35,570 nucleotides of DNA from Desulfobulbaceae bacterium. Lineage in GTDB: Bacteria > Desulfobacterota > Desulfobulbia > Desulfobulbales > Desulfocapsaceae. Of this stretch, positions 18,517-26,292 are shown one piece after another. Location: positions 1 through 35,570 of the forward strand of contig QKIH01000088.1 in the NCBI GenBank assembly GCA_003249645.1, in the 5' to 3' direction. The position numbers and the translations under genes were made by a program. The notes under the pieces are model-generated. The model worked only from the letters and a program-made list of their open reading frames with translations. It ran no database searches and was not told where the DNA came from. Each line of letters starts with the position of its first letter. Position 1 is the stretch's first letter.

Positions 18517-20706
18517 GTGGTACAAGCAGAACACTCGATGATAAATCCTGATGGACTGAAAGTCCTGGTGAGCAATTATCTGACCGGGGCTGATCTTACG
18601 TCCATTGACAAGGCCTGGAAGCTGGTGCTTCAGGTTCATCACGGGAAAAAACATTATTCAGGGGAACCGTTCTTTATTCACGCCCTTGAAGTTGCCTCTA
18701 CCCTGGCATCGATGCACCTTGATATGGACACGATTCTTGCCGGTCTGCTGCATGGTGTTCTGAAAGAAGGGGTAGAACGTGATGAACTGAAAGAGAAGTT
18801 TGGTGAGTCTGTTGCCTCTATTGTTGAAGGGTGTACCAGAATAACCAAGGTCAAATATAATGATCAGTTCACCCACCAGGCTGATTTCGTTCGGAAGATG
18901 CTGCTGGCAATGGCTGCTGATATTCGGGTGCTGCTAGTCAAACTGATTGACCGGCTGCAGGATATGTGTCTGCTTGATGTTGCGGATCGGCAGAAGCAGA
19001 CTGATGTGGCCCGTGAAACCATGGACCTTTATGCGCCGCTTGCCAGCCGCCTGGGTATCGACTGGCTCAAACGTGAGCTTGAAGACAATGCCTTCAAATT
19101 TCTTCATCCTGATGAATACTGGGAGATTGCAACCAAACTCGAATCATCGATCGATGAACGTCAGCAGTATGTCGATGAAGTCATCTCCATTTTGCATGAA
19201 GAGCTTCGAGCCAATGATGTTCAGCCGATAAGAATAATTGGTCGTCCTAAACATATTCATTCTATCTACAAGAAACTCGTTGCCCAGAACATTCCGCTTG
19301 AGCGGGTATACGATATCGTTGCCTTCAGAATAATCGTAAACACCGTAAAAGAATGCTACGAGTCGCTCGGGGTCATTCATTCAAACTGGGCACCGGTTCC
19401 CGGCCGTATAAAGGATTTTATCTCTGTTCCGAAGGCGAATAACTACCAGTCAATGCATACCACTGTGGTTGGGCCGAGAGAACAGTTTATCGAGATTCAG
19501 ATCCGTACCGAAGAGATGGATCGTATCGCTCAGGAAGGAATTGCCGCTCACTGGGCGTATAAAGAGGGGCAAAAAGTTGCCAGTCATGATGCCAAACTGT
19601 TTCGCGAACTGAAAAAACTCGTCAAGTCTTTACAGGAAGTTGAAGACCCGAGAGAATTTCTCGATTCGGTTAAGGGTGAGCTCTACGATCCAGATGTCTA
19701 TGCCATGACGCCTAATGGCGATGTGAAGGAGTTTCCGCGCTACAGCAGCCCGATAGATTTTGCCTACGCTATTCATACCGAGGTCGGTGATCATTGCACG
19801 GGGGCCAAAGTTAACGGCCAGCTGGTGCCCTTGAAATATCAGCTACAGAATGGTGATATCGTTGAGATTGTTACATCTCCTAGTCAGCGGCCAAGACGTG
19901 ACTGGCTGGATATCGTCAAAACCTCCAGGGCCAGGTCAAAGATCAGATCCTGGCTCAGGCGCGAAGAAACAGAAAAAGCGCTTAAACTGGGCCGTGAAAT
20001 TTCTGACAAGGCATTGAAGAAATACGAAGTTACACTGAAGAAACTGGTTAAGTCCGGACATATTCGAATGCTGTTAAAAGCGCTCAAGTGTAACTCTCTC
20101 GATGATATGCTGGTGAAAGTCGGCACCGGAATACTCACTGTTAATGATGTCCTCGAAGCCCTTCAGCCGCCTGAACTGCAAAAGGAAAAAGAGGTAGAAC
20201 AGCTCTCTCTTTCGCCTGAGGAAATTGCAGCGCAGATGGTTAGTCAGCAAACCGCACCGTCGTCATCATCCGGTTCTGCGATTAAGATAGACGGTATTGA
20301 TGATATGCTGATAAAAATCAGTCAGTGCTGTAATCCGGTACCAGGTGATCCCATTGTCGGTTTTATAACACAGGGGCGCGGTGTTTCGGTTCATAATGCT
20401 GAGTGCGCAAATTTGTTGGCAACCGATCCGAAACGTTGGATCGAGGTATCATGGACCGGCATGGAAAATTCTCATTACAGGGCCAATATCTACGTTCAGG
20501 CAGAGAATGTTAAAGGCGTTTTTGCCGATATCAGTGCAATCATAAGTGCTGATAATGCAAACATTGCAGAAATTTCGGCTTTGACCAGTCAGACAGGAAC
20601 CGCTGAAATAAATATCGCCCTGGAAATTAAAGATCTGGCGCATCTGCAGACTGTTATGGCTCACCTGAGGCAGCAGCCGGCTGTTATTTCTGTGAGAAGA
20701 TTCTAA
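18517..20706 (+). CDS. RelA/SpoT-family (p)ppGpp synthetase with degenerate hydrolase domain
   Basis: RSH enzymes make and, in bifunctional forms, degrade (p)ppGpp. The 729 residues have the long-RSH layout: HD domain (about 40-200), synthetase (about 235-345), TGS (about 390-450), helical region, zinc-finger-like Cys segment (ISQCCNPVPGDPIVGF, near 600) and ACT domain (about 655-729). In the HD domain the usual HDxxEDT motif reads H79-G80 followed by KEG, and the LADRLHNMR-type motif reads LIDRLQDMC (143-151), so metal-binding residues are missing and hydrolysis is unlikely. The synthetase keeps YDIVAFRIIV (D266), RIKD (297-300), the YQSMHTTV segment and EIQIRT (E326). The GTG start at 18517 follows AAAGGCGG; an ATG at 18538 is an alternative. 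I expect a second RSH elsewhere to degrade the alarmone. Confidence 0.9.
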   Translation: MVQAEHSMINPDGLKVLVSNYLTGADLTSIDKAWKLVLQVHHGKKHYSGEPFFIHALEVASTLASMHLDMDTILAGLLHGVLKEGVERDELKEKFGESVASIVEGCTRITKVKYNDQFTHQADFVRKMLLAMAADIRVLLVKLIDRLQDMCLLDVADRQKQTDVARETMDLYAPLASRLGIDWLKRELEDNAFKFLHPDEYWEIATKLESSIDERQQYVDEVISILHEELRANDVQPIRIIGRPKHIHSIYKKLVAQNIPLERVYDIVAFRIIVNTVKECYESLGVIHSNWAPVPGRIKDFISVPKANNYQSMHTTVVGPREQFIEIQIRTEEMDRIAQEGIAAHWAYKEGQKVASHDAKLFRELKKLVKSLQEVEDPREFLDSVKGELYDPDVYAMTPNGDVKEFPRYSSPIDFAYAIHTEVGDHCTGAKVNGQLVPLKYQLQNGDIVEIVTSPSQRPRRDWLDIVKTSRARSKIRSWLRREETEKALKLGREISDKALKKYEVTLKKLVKSGHIRMLLKALKCNSLDDMLVKVGTGILTVNDVLEALQPPELQKEKEVEQLSLSPEEIAAQMVSQQTAPSSSSGSAIKIDGIDDMLIKISQCCNPVPGDPIVGFITQGRGVSVHNAECANLLATDPKRWIEVSWTGMENSHYRANIYVQAENVKGVFADISAIISADNANIAEISALTSQTGTAEINIALEIKDLAHLQTVMAHLRQQPAVISVRRF

Positions 20707-20736
20707 TTCTCTGAAAGAAGCGAAGGAATTGTTGCG

Positions 20737-21183
20737 ATGCATTTGTGCCAGATGTGTGGAAATGAGCTTGAAAGAGGGGTTCAGGTCTGTCCTTTTTGCG
20801 GAAGTAGTCAGGAACTGACAGATTCAACACAGCCGAAAGGAAAATTCCACAAAACGGTTAATCTTAAGGTGGGCATGCCTTTTGTCGAGGAGGCAATAAA
20901 ACGCCTGCAGCGTGAGATAGCAGAAGCCAAACAGCAGCATATTTCAAGCATCACCGTAATACACGGCTATGGTTCAACGGGGGCTGGAGGTGCAATACGT
21001 GTTGAGTGCCGGAAAATGCTCGATTATTTTGTTTCAATCAGGGCTATTAATACATATTTGCCTGGCGAAACGTTCAATCATCGTGAAAAGTCGGTGAAGA
21101 ACATCCTGCAACGCTATCCTGCACTTGCAAACAACAAGAATTATAATCGCAACAATCCTGGGATTACGCTTGTTATTCTATAA
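20737..21183 (+). CDS. zinc-ribbon plus Smr-domain protein
   Basis: The 148 residues carry an N-terminal zinc ribbon (C4, C7, C18, C21) and an Smr domain, the fold found at the end of MutS2 and in small stand-alone nucleases or RNA-binding proteins. The Smr core is visible in SITVIHGYGSTGAGGAIR (71-88). The other usual Smr motif, LDxHG at the domain start, is degraded (NLKVGMP, 42-48), so nuclease activity is doubtful. It starts with ATG 10 or so bases after AAGGA, 30 bases after the RSH gene, and may be co-transcribed with it. No specific function can be assigned. Confidence 0.75.
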   Translation: MHLCQMCGNELERGVQVCPFCGSSQELTDSTQPKGKFHKTVNLKVGMPFVEEAIKRLQREIAEAKQQHISSITVIHGYGSTGAGGAIRVECRKMLDYFVSIRAINTYLPGETFNHREKSVKNILQRYPALANNKNYNRNNPGITLVIL

Positions 21184-21214
21184 AAGATAATTATCTGTTA
21201 TTTTTGTTGATTTG

Positions 21215-21244
21215 TTGTATATGAAAAGATTGTGAAAATATAAT
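21215..21244 (+). promoter_or_regulatory. candidate sigma-70 promoter for the FKBP gene
   Basis: A consensus TATAAT (21239-21244) has TTGTAT (21215-21220) 18 bases upstream. It is in the 119-base gap before the exported FKBP gene, about 58 bases upstream of its start. The perfect -10 is the main support; the -35 is only partly consensus. Confidence 0.45.
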
Positions 21245-21302
21245 AATGCTTTGTCATAAGACACAGTCAAAATCGAGTTACTCTCAACCAAAAGGAGTTA
21301 TC

Positions 21303-22025
21303 ATGAAGAAAATTTTAGGAGGAGTTCTTGCTCTTTCTCTCTTTATTCCCGCAAATCTTCTGGCCGAAGAGGCTAAAGACGGTGGCTTGGCAAGTTTTGA
21401 AGATAAGCTGAGTTACAGTATTGGGCTTGATGTCGGTCAAAGCCTGCAGACCCTTGGTGATGATGTTAAACTGGAGCTTGTGATTGACGGATTGACAGAC
21501 GCATTTAAAGGCAACACACCAAAAATCACTCCGGAAGAAATTAGCGTTGTGCAGAAAGAATTTGCTGCGAAAATGCAGGCGAAGCAGCAGGCAAAGCTTA
21601 CCGAGATGAAGACTAAAAACGCAGAAGCAGGTGCTGCTTTTCTTACTGCAAATAAAGCCAAAGATGGCGTCAAAGTAACAGAAAGCGGTCTACAGTATGA
21701 GATTCTGAAAGAAGGAGATGGTCCAAACCCGACAGCTGCTGATACTGTTAAGGTTGATTATATCGGTACCCTGATCGACGGAAAAGAGTTTGACAGCTCC
21801 ATTAAGCGTGGTGAACCTGCAGTTTTTGGTGTTGGTCAGGTTATTCCAGGATGGACCGAGGCTCTTCAGCTGATGAAGGTAGGATCAAAATATCGTATAG
21901 TTATTCCTGCTGAGCTGGCCTATGGCGAGAATGGCGCGCCTCCGGTTATTGAACCGAACTCCGTTCTGATTTTTGAAGTTGATCTTCTTGGCATCGAAAA
22001 CGCCGCCAAAGAAAAAACGGAATAA
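21303..22025 (+). CDS. exported FKBP-type peptidyl-prolyl cis-trans isomerase (FkpA/Mip-like)
   Basis: It is a periplasmic or outer-membrane-associated folding helper. The 240 residues start with a signal peptide (MKKILGGVLALSLFIPANLLA, cleavage expected near residue 21), then an N-terminal helical FKBP_N dimerisation region (about 30-115) and a C-terminal FKBP domain (about 125-230) with VKVDYIGTLIDGKEFDSS, VIPGWTEALQLM and AYGENGAPPVIEPNSVLIFE. The ATG at 21303 follows AAGGAG; an upstream in-frame start at 21246 would place 19 residues before the signal peptide and is rejected. A candidate promoter precedes it and a hairpin follows, so it is probably a single-gene transcript. Confidence 0.92.
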   Translation: MKKILGGVLALSLFIPANLLAEEAKDGGLASFEDKLSYSIGLDVGQSLQTLGDDVKLELVIDGLTDAFKGNTPKITPEEISVVQKEFAAKMQAKQQAKLTEMKTKNAEAGAAFLTANKAKDGVKVTESGLQYEILKEGDGPNPTAADTVKVDYIGTLIDGKEFDSSIKRGEPAVFGVGQVIPGWTEALQLMKVGSKYRIVIPAELAYGENGAPPVIEPNSVLIFEVDLLGIENAAKEKTE

Positions 22026-22039
22026 AGCTTTTCTTCTTT

Positions 22040-22078
22040 CTCTCTCAGGAGTGGACTCGCTCTTGAGAGAGTTCTTTT
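22040..22078 (+). terminator. terminator-like hairpin after the FKBP gene
   Basis: CTCTCTCA (22040-22047) pairs with TGAGAGAG (22064-22071) around a 16-base loop that can form further pairs, followed by a T-rich run (TTCTTTTC). It lies 15 bases after the stop codon. The T tract is interrupted by C, so the call is moderate. Confidence 0.5.
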
Positions 22079-22239
22079 CTTTATCTTTCAACCACCTCAT
22101 ATTTCTTAGATTTTGTAAAAAAAAATCCCTATCTCATACCTCCCTCTTTCTCGTTGTAGCAGAAAAGAAAAAAATACGATATTATCACCACGTATTTGGA
22201 AACGTGAAGAGTAACTGTGACGTTTTTTAGGGAAGAATA

Positions 22240-23280
22240 ATGCGATTTTTTACACGATGTTTTGGGTTGAGTTGCGTTTGTATTCTGCTCGTATGGGTTA
22301 CAAATGCAACAGCTGTCAGTGAAAGAGATGCCAAATTGATCAGTATTCTGGAATCTGGCGGCTATGAAAAGATTAAGCTGGTAGCTCAGCAAATCCATGA
22401 TGAAGAAATATTCTCTGTGCCGGTTCTTGATACTTTGGCAGCAGTAGTTTATCAAAGTTATGAGGTTCCTGATCTTCGGGTTGTCGATTCGCTTTCCTGG
22501 GGATGCAGGGTGCTTGGCGAATCAGGGCGTTACCGTTATCAGAACCTTGTCGATGAGATTGGCCGTTTGGCACCCAATATGGAGCTTCGTGAATACTGCA
22601 GCGAAGCAGCTCAAACCATATCAGATGCAAGACAATCCGTAGATATTCTGCCTGAAGATCAGCTGCAATCTGATGAAATGAGCATGAAGCCCATCTGGTA
22701 TCCTGGACATCAAGTCCCTGCTCAACATGTTTCTTACAGAGTTTATCCGCAACCTCTTCGAAAGAAAATGATGAAGAGAAATATAGAACGTATCGAAACG
22801 ATAAGTACTGGCAGTAAGAAGAGGGTTACACAGGAGTTAAAAAGAATTCTGGCCGACCAGGGAAAAACGCCTTTTGAGGTGAATGAGGCGGCGGCCCAAA
22901 TTATCTGGAATTTCGTTGAAGATAATGAAAGTCTGTCCGAGGATACTGTTGCCCGTGCGTGTGAAGCGCTATCTGTCAGCAGAAGTGACAGATACCATGA
23001 TCTTGTTTATAGTGCTATTCTGCGTGGGCAAGAGAAAAGTGATGTTATCGCTGAGCATTGCAGTATTGCCTATGACGACGTAAGCGATGACAGTGATACA
23101 GAGCAGTTTACTCCCGCATATCTCTTAACACAGGATTTCAGAGAAGAGCCGGAAGATGCCATGTCCGATCTCTCAATAATCAAACAGCGTCTGAGCCTTT
23201 TGAAACAACAGCACTCCAAAGGTTTGATTGATAAGCAGACCTACGACATCAAACGGGAAGCTATTCTGGCGAATCTGTAG
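22240..23280 (+). CDS. unrecognised exported protein with internal duplication and SHOCT-like C-terminus
   Basis: I do not recognise a family. The 346 residues begin with a Sec-type signal peptide (MRFFTRCFGLSCVCILLVWV; cleavage likely near TNATA, residue 25). Two helical segments look like copies of each other: about 28-121 (with SGRYRYQNLVDEI at 95-107) and about 181-269 (with SDRYHDLVYSAI at 239-250). Both have an alanine-rich helix and a VVDSLSWGCRVL/TVARACEALSV helix at matching distances, suggesting HEAT-like tandem repeats. A middle Pro/Tyr-rich linker (141-170) separates them. The last 40 residues (IIKQRLSLLKQQHSKGLIDK and on) resemble a SHOCT motif. AGGGA precedes the ATG. It ends one base before the convergent phosphorylase gene. 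Confidence 0.7.
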   Translation: MRFFTRCFGLSCVCILLVWVTNATAVSERDAKLISILESGGYEKIKLVAQQIHDEEIFSVPVLDTLAAVVYQSYEVPDLRVVDSLSWGCRVLGESGRYRYQNLVDEIGRLAPNMELREYCSEAAQTISDARQSVDILPEDQLQSDEMSMKPIWYPGHQVPAQHVSYRVYPQPLRKKMMKRNIERIETISTGSKKRVTQELKRILADQGKTPFEVNEAAAQIIWNFVEDNESLSEDTVARACEALSVSRSDRYHDLVYSAILRGQEKSDVIAEHCSIAYDDVSDDSDTEQFTPAYLLTQDFREEPEDAMSDLSIIKQRLSLLKQQHSKGLIDKQTYDIKREAILANL

Positions 23281-23281
23281 A

Positions 23282-25042
23282 TTACGGGCTTGATGGCAAG
23301 CCTTTGGGCTGGTTGGTAATCCAGACCGTCTGATATGGATGCAGTGTCATGATTGGGATAGATGTGTCCAGTTCACGTCCGGAAATGAGATCATACCACT
23401 GCTGATTATCTATCAGGTTAATGGTGGCAAGGGTGAGATCTTGCAATTGATTCGTGACATTTGAAATACAGAAGATAGATTGTCTTCTGTTCAGTGATTG
23501 CCGCCAGAACCCGAGAAGTTCCGACCTGAGCTGCAGAGTAAACTGGGTGGCATTGGGGTGAAAGGCAGGCTGCAGTTTTCTCCTTTCAAGCAGTAACAGC
23601 AGTGCATTGACAATCTGATGATGATGGGACTCCGGATCAGTCAGTTTTGTTGTCAGCTCATCCATATCCCAGGAAGAGCGGTTGAGCGAGCGGTTCTGTC
23701 CGGTTTTTTTGAAACCTGCATAATTGTTGTGGGTGCCGAGCAGACTGTGGATATATATTCCGGGAATTCCTTCCAAACCGAACATGATAGCATGGGCGCA
23801 GATAAATCGAGACTGGTTGAATTGGTCCGGACCTTTCAGCGTGCCCTGTAGGGCATCATAGAGAGAAATGTTTAGCTCATAAGGCAGCTGTCCTCCACCT
23901 GAAACGGTCCGCCAGCTCACTTTGCCGCCAAACTGTTCAATGGCTGCGGCGAGTTGAGAAGTTTCCGTTTCATTTAGTATTCCTTCTACCGGGCGTAGGC
24001 CGATGCCGTCATGTGAGGCGATAAAATTAAAATAAGCAGTGCCGTCGTAGGCCGGCGGCATGGACATCAGCCAGCGTCTCAGATGGTCGCATTTGCCGGT
24101 CAGCAGTGCATTGAGCAGCAGTGGCGGCAGAGGAAAGTTATAGACCCAGTTTGCCTCATTTGTATCGCCAAAATAACTCAAGTTTTCACGAACGGGGATA
24201 TTGGTTTCGGTAATGACCACTGCATTTTGTTCTGCATGTTCGATAAGTGTCCTGAATAATCTTACCAACTCGTGGGTTTCAGGCAGGTTGATGCAGGTAG
24301 TCCCGGTTTGCTTCCATAAGAAGGCTATGGCGTCAAGGCGAAACAGCCGAACGCCTCTATCCATGTAGAATCGTATTATCCTGGCTATTTCAAGAAGTAC
24401 CTCCGGATTTTTGAAATTGAGATCAACCTGATCAAAACTAAAAGTTGACCATACCAGCTGTATCCCGCTGTCTGTTTCAACTTTCTGGAGCAGAGGTGAT
24501 GTTCGCGGCCTCACCACCATGGATATATCATCATCGGCCTCTGCAGTGACGAAAAAGTCGTGACCGCAGCCCGATCCTTTTTTGAAATTGACAAACCATT
24601 CACTTTCTGCGGAGCAATGATTTATCACCAGATCGGCCATTAAGCGATAATTTCCGCCGATTCGCTGGATATCCTGCCATATTCCAAGCTCTGGATTGAC
24701 AGAAAAATAGTCGATGACCGAAAAACCATCGTCTGAACTGTATGGAAAAAACGGCAGAATATGGACACTGTTTATTCGATCTTTACAGAATTCTTCCAAA
24801 AACAGGTGGAGGGCTTTCAGCGGGGCAGCTTTACTGGACGTGATTGAGTTGCCGTAGGTAATGAGGACAACATCCTGCTCCGACCAGTTATTCCTGTATG
24901 GGTCGGGTGCATCAGACTGGTGGTCCAACCGCATAATTTCTGTCAACTGATGCAGCAGCATCTCCCTTTGTTCATCGCTGCAGATCTCTTTGTAGATAAA
25001 ATTAAGATGCTGCCGGAGTCGTGATTCCAGTTTGTAAAACAT
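23282..25042 (-). CDS. GH13_18 sugar phosphorylase, probably glucosylglycerate phosphorylase
   Basis: The family includes sucrose phosphorylase and glucosylglycerate phosphorylase; both cleave a glucosidic bond with phosphate to give alpha-glucose 1-phosphate. The 586 residues contain the alpha-amylase-type barrel: ADLVINHCSAESEWF (130s), nucleophile D237 (RLFRLDAIAFLWKQ), acid/base E279 (VVITETNIP) and transition-state Asp D345 (FIASHDGIGLRP). This loop set is typical of GH13_18. The substrate is inferred from the adjacent upstream genes for glucosyl-3-phosphoglycerate synthesis and dephosphorylation: product glucosylglycerate would be its natural substrate. Sucrose cannot be excluded. It starts 9 bases after gpgS, with no signal peptide, so it is cytosolic. 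Confidence 0.85.
   Translation of the reverse strand: MFYKLESRLRQHLNFIYKEICSDEQREMLLHQLTEIMRLDHQSDAPDPYRNNWSEQDVVLITYGNSITSSKAAPLKALHLFLEEFCKDRINSVHILPFFPYSSDDGFSVIDYFSVNPELGIWQDIQRIGGNYRLMADLVINHCSAESEWFVNFKKGSGCGHDFFVTAEADDDISMVVRPRTSPLLQKVETDSGIQLVWSTFSFDQVDLNFKNPEVLLEIARIIRFYMDRGVRLFRLDAIAFLWKQTGTTCINLPETHELVRLFRTLIEHAEQNAVVITETNIPVRENLSYFGDTNEANWVYNFPLPPLLLNALLTGKCDHLRRWLMSMPPAYDGTAYFNFIASHDGIGLRPVEGILNETETSQLAAAIEQFGGKVSWRTVSGGGQLPYELNISLYDALQGTLKGPDQFNQSRFICAHAIMFGLEGIPGIYIHSLLGTHNNYAGFKKTGQNRSLNRSSWDMDELTTKLTDPESHHHQIVNALLLLLERRKLQPAFHPNATQFTLQLRSELLGFWRQSLNRRQSIFCISNVTNQLQDLTLATINLIDNQQWYDLISGRELDTSIPIMTLHPYQTVWITNQPKGLPSSP
23287..23305 (+). terminator. small hairpin at the convergent gene ends
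   Basis: GGCTTG (23287-23292) pairs with CAAGCC (23297-23302) around ATGG, followed by TTT on the plus strand. It lies inside the last codons of the minus-strand phosphorylase gene and could end transcription of the plus-strand exported-protein gene. The stem is short, so support is weak. Confidence 0.3.
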
Positions 25043-25051
25043 GGCAATACC

Positions 25052-26281
25052 TTACTCGGATTGAAAAAATTCCCTGCGGTCTGCTTCAACTGCCTCATTT
25101 AATCGTATCAGCACATCCGGCATGGCGCTGACGACCCTGTTCCAACTTGGAATAAACGGAGTATCCATCGGGTAATCAAGAAACTGCTGGCCGGCTATCA
25201 TAATGTTCTGAGCAAACATTTCGACGGCGTTTTCCTCTTCATGAATGTCTAAAGAGAGGCCGTTCATGAGGGCGTCGTTTCTATAGGTTTCTATAAAATC
25301 CAGGGCGATCCTGAAATAGGTCGCTTTCACCGAACGGAAGACTTCGTTGCTGAGAACGTATCCTTCGGTTGCAAGTTTTCTGAACAAAGCTTTGGTAATG
25401 TCGATGGACATTTTGCTTAAGCCTTTATTCTGGTCATCAGCCGAGAGATTCTGGTGTTTATGATCGTATACTCTGGCGATATCAACCTGGCAGAGACGGT
25501 TATTTGCATAGTTTCTGTGCATTTCGGAGAGTACGCCGATCTCAAGGCCCCAGTCACTTGGGATGCGGATATCATTGAGGACATCACGCCTGAAGGAAAA
25601 TTCGCCGGATAACGGATAGCGAAAGCTGTCCATATAGTCCAGATATGCGCCGTTGCCGACAACCTTTTTCAAGGTTCTCAGCAGCGGTGTGACGAGCAGG
25701 CGGGATACCCGTCCACTTATTCTTCCACCGGCTATTCTTGCGTAATATCCCTTGCAGAATTCGTAGTTGAATTGAGGGTTAGCAACCGGATAAATGAGAC
25801 GGGCAAGCAGTTCGCGGTCATAGGTGAGAATGTCGCAATCATGCAGAGCAACAGATTCAGCGACACCTGATGAAAGAATATAGCCCATACAATACCAGAC
25901 GTTGCGTCCCTTGCCGGGTTCTTCTGGAGCAAGTCCAAGCAGTGAAAGCTCATCATCAATTGCCCTGAGTCTTGGTCCGTCATTCCAGAGGATGCGGTGG
26001 TGTTGCGGCAGGCGTTTGAAAAATTTTAAGGCATGCTGATATTGGCCAAGATCGGCCCTGTCCAGACCGATAACAATTTCAGATAGATATCTCACCTGTG
26101 TCAGGTGATCGATGATTTTCGGCAATGCTTCGCCTTCAAGTTCGGAAAAGAGTGAAGGCAGAATAAGGGACATTGGTCTTTTTTTACTGAATGATACCAG
26201 TTCGGTTTCCAGCTCTTCCAGTGACCTGTCAGCCATATTGTGCAGGGTGGTGATGTATCCGTTCTGATAGAAGTCAGCCAT
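25052..26281 (-). CDS. gpgS: glucosyl-3-phosphoglycerate synthase (GT81-like)
   Basis: It transfers glucose from a nucleotide-glucose to D-3-phosphoglycerate, the first step of glucosylglycerate synthesis. The 409 residues are a GT-A glycosyltransferase: MSLILPSLFSELEGEALPKI at the start of the nucleotide-binding half, the metal-binding DCD at 148-150 (VALHDCDILTYD), and YPLSGEFSFRRDVLNDI with WGLEIGVLSEM in the acceptor half, as in GT81. It is longer than the mycobacterial enzyme and similar to the longer bacterial form. AAAGGA precedes the ATG. It lies 11 bases after the phosphatase gene, in the same minus-strand operon. Which nucleotide-glucose it uses is not readable from sequence. Confidence 0.85.
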   Translation of the reverse strand: MADFYQNGYITTLHNMADRSLEELETELVSFSKKRPMSLILPSLFSELEGEALPKIIDHLTQVRYLSEIVIGLDRADLGQYQHALKFFKRLPQHHRILWNDGPRLRAIDDELSLLGLAPEEPGKGRNVWYCMGYILSSGVAESVALHDCDILTYDRELLARLIYPVANPQFNYEFCKGYYARIAGGRISGRVSRLLVTPLLRTLKKVVGNGAYLDYMDSFRYPLSGEFSFRRDVLNDIRIPSDWGLEIGVLSEMHRNYANNRLCQVDIARVYDHKHQNLSADDQNKGLSKMSIDITKALFRKLATEGYVLSNEVFRSVKATYFRIALDFIETYRNDALMNGLSLDIHEEENAVEMFAQNIMIAGQQFLDYPMDTPFIPSWNRVVSAMPDVLIRLNEAVEADRREFFQSE

Positions 26282-26292
26282 GTGTTTTCCTT

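Noticed and set aside
22189..22228. Two competing small stems before the exported-protein gene (CACGT/ACGTG and AAACGT/ACGTTT followed by T residues), which could suggest an attenuator.
   Set aside because: Stems are only 5-6 bp with two or three G:C pairs and long loops; chance is a sufficient explanation.
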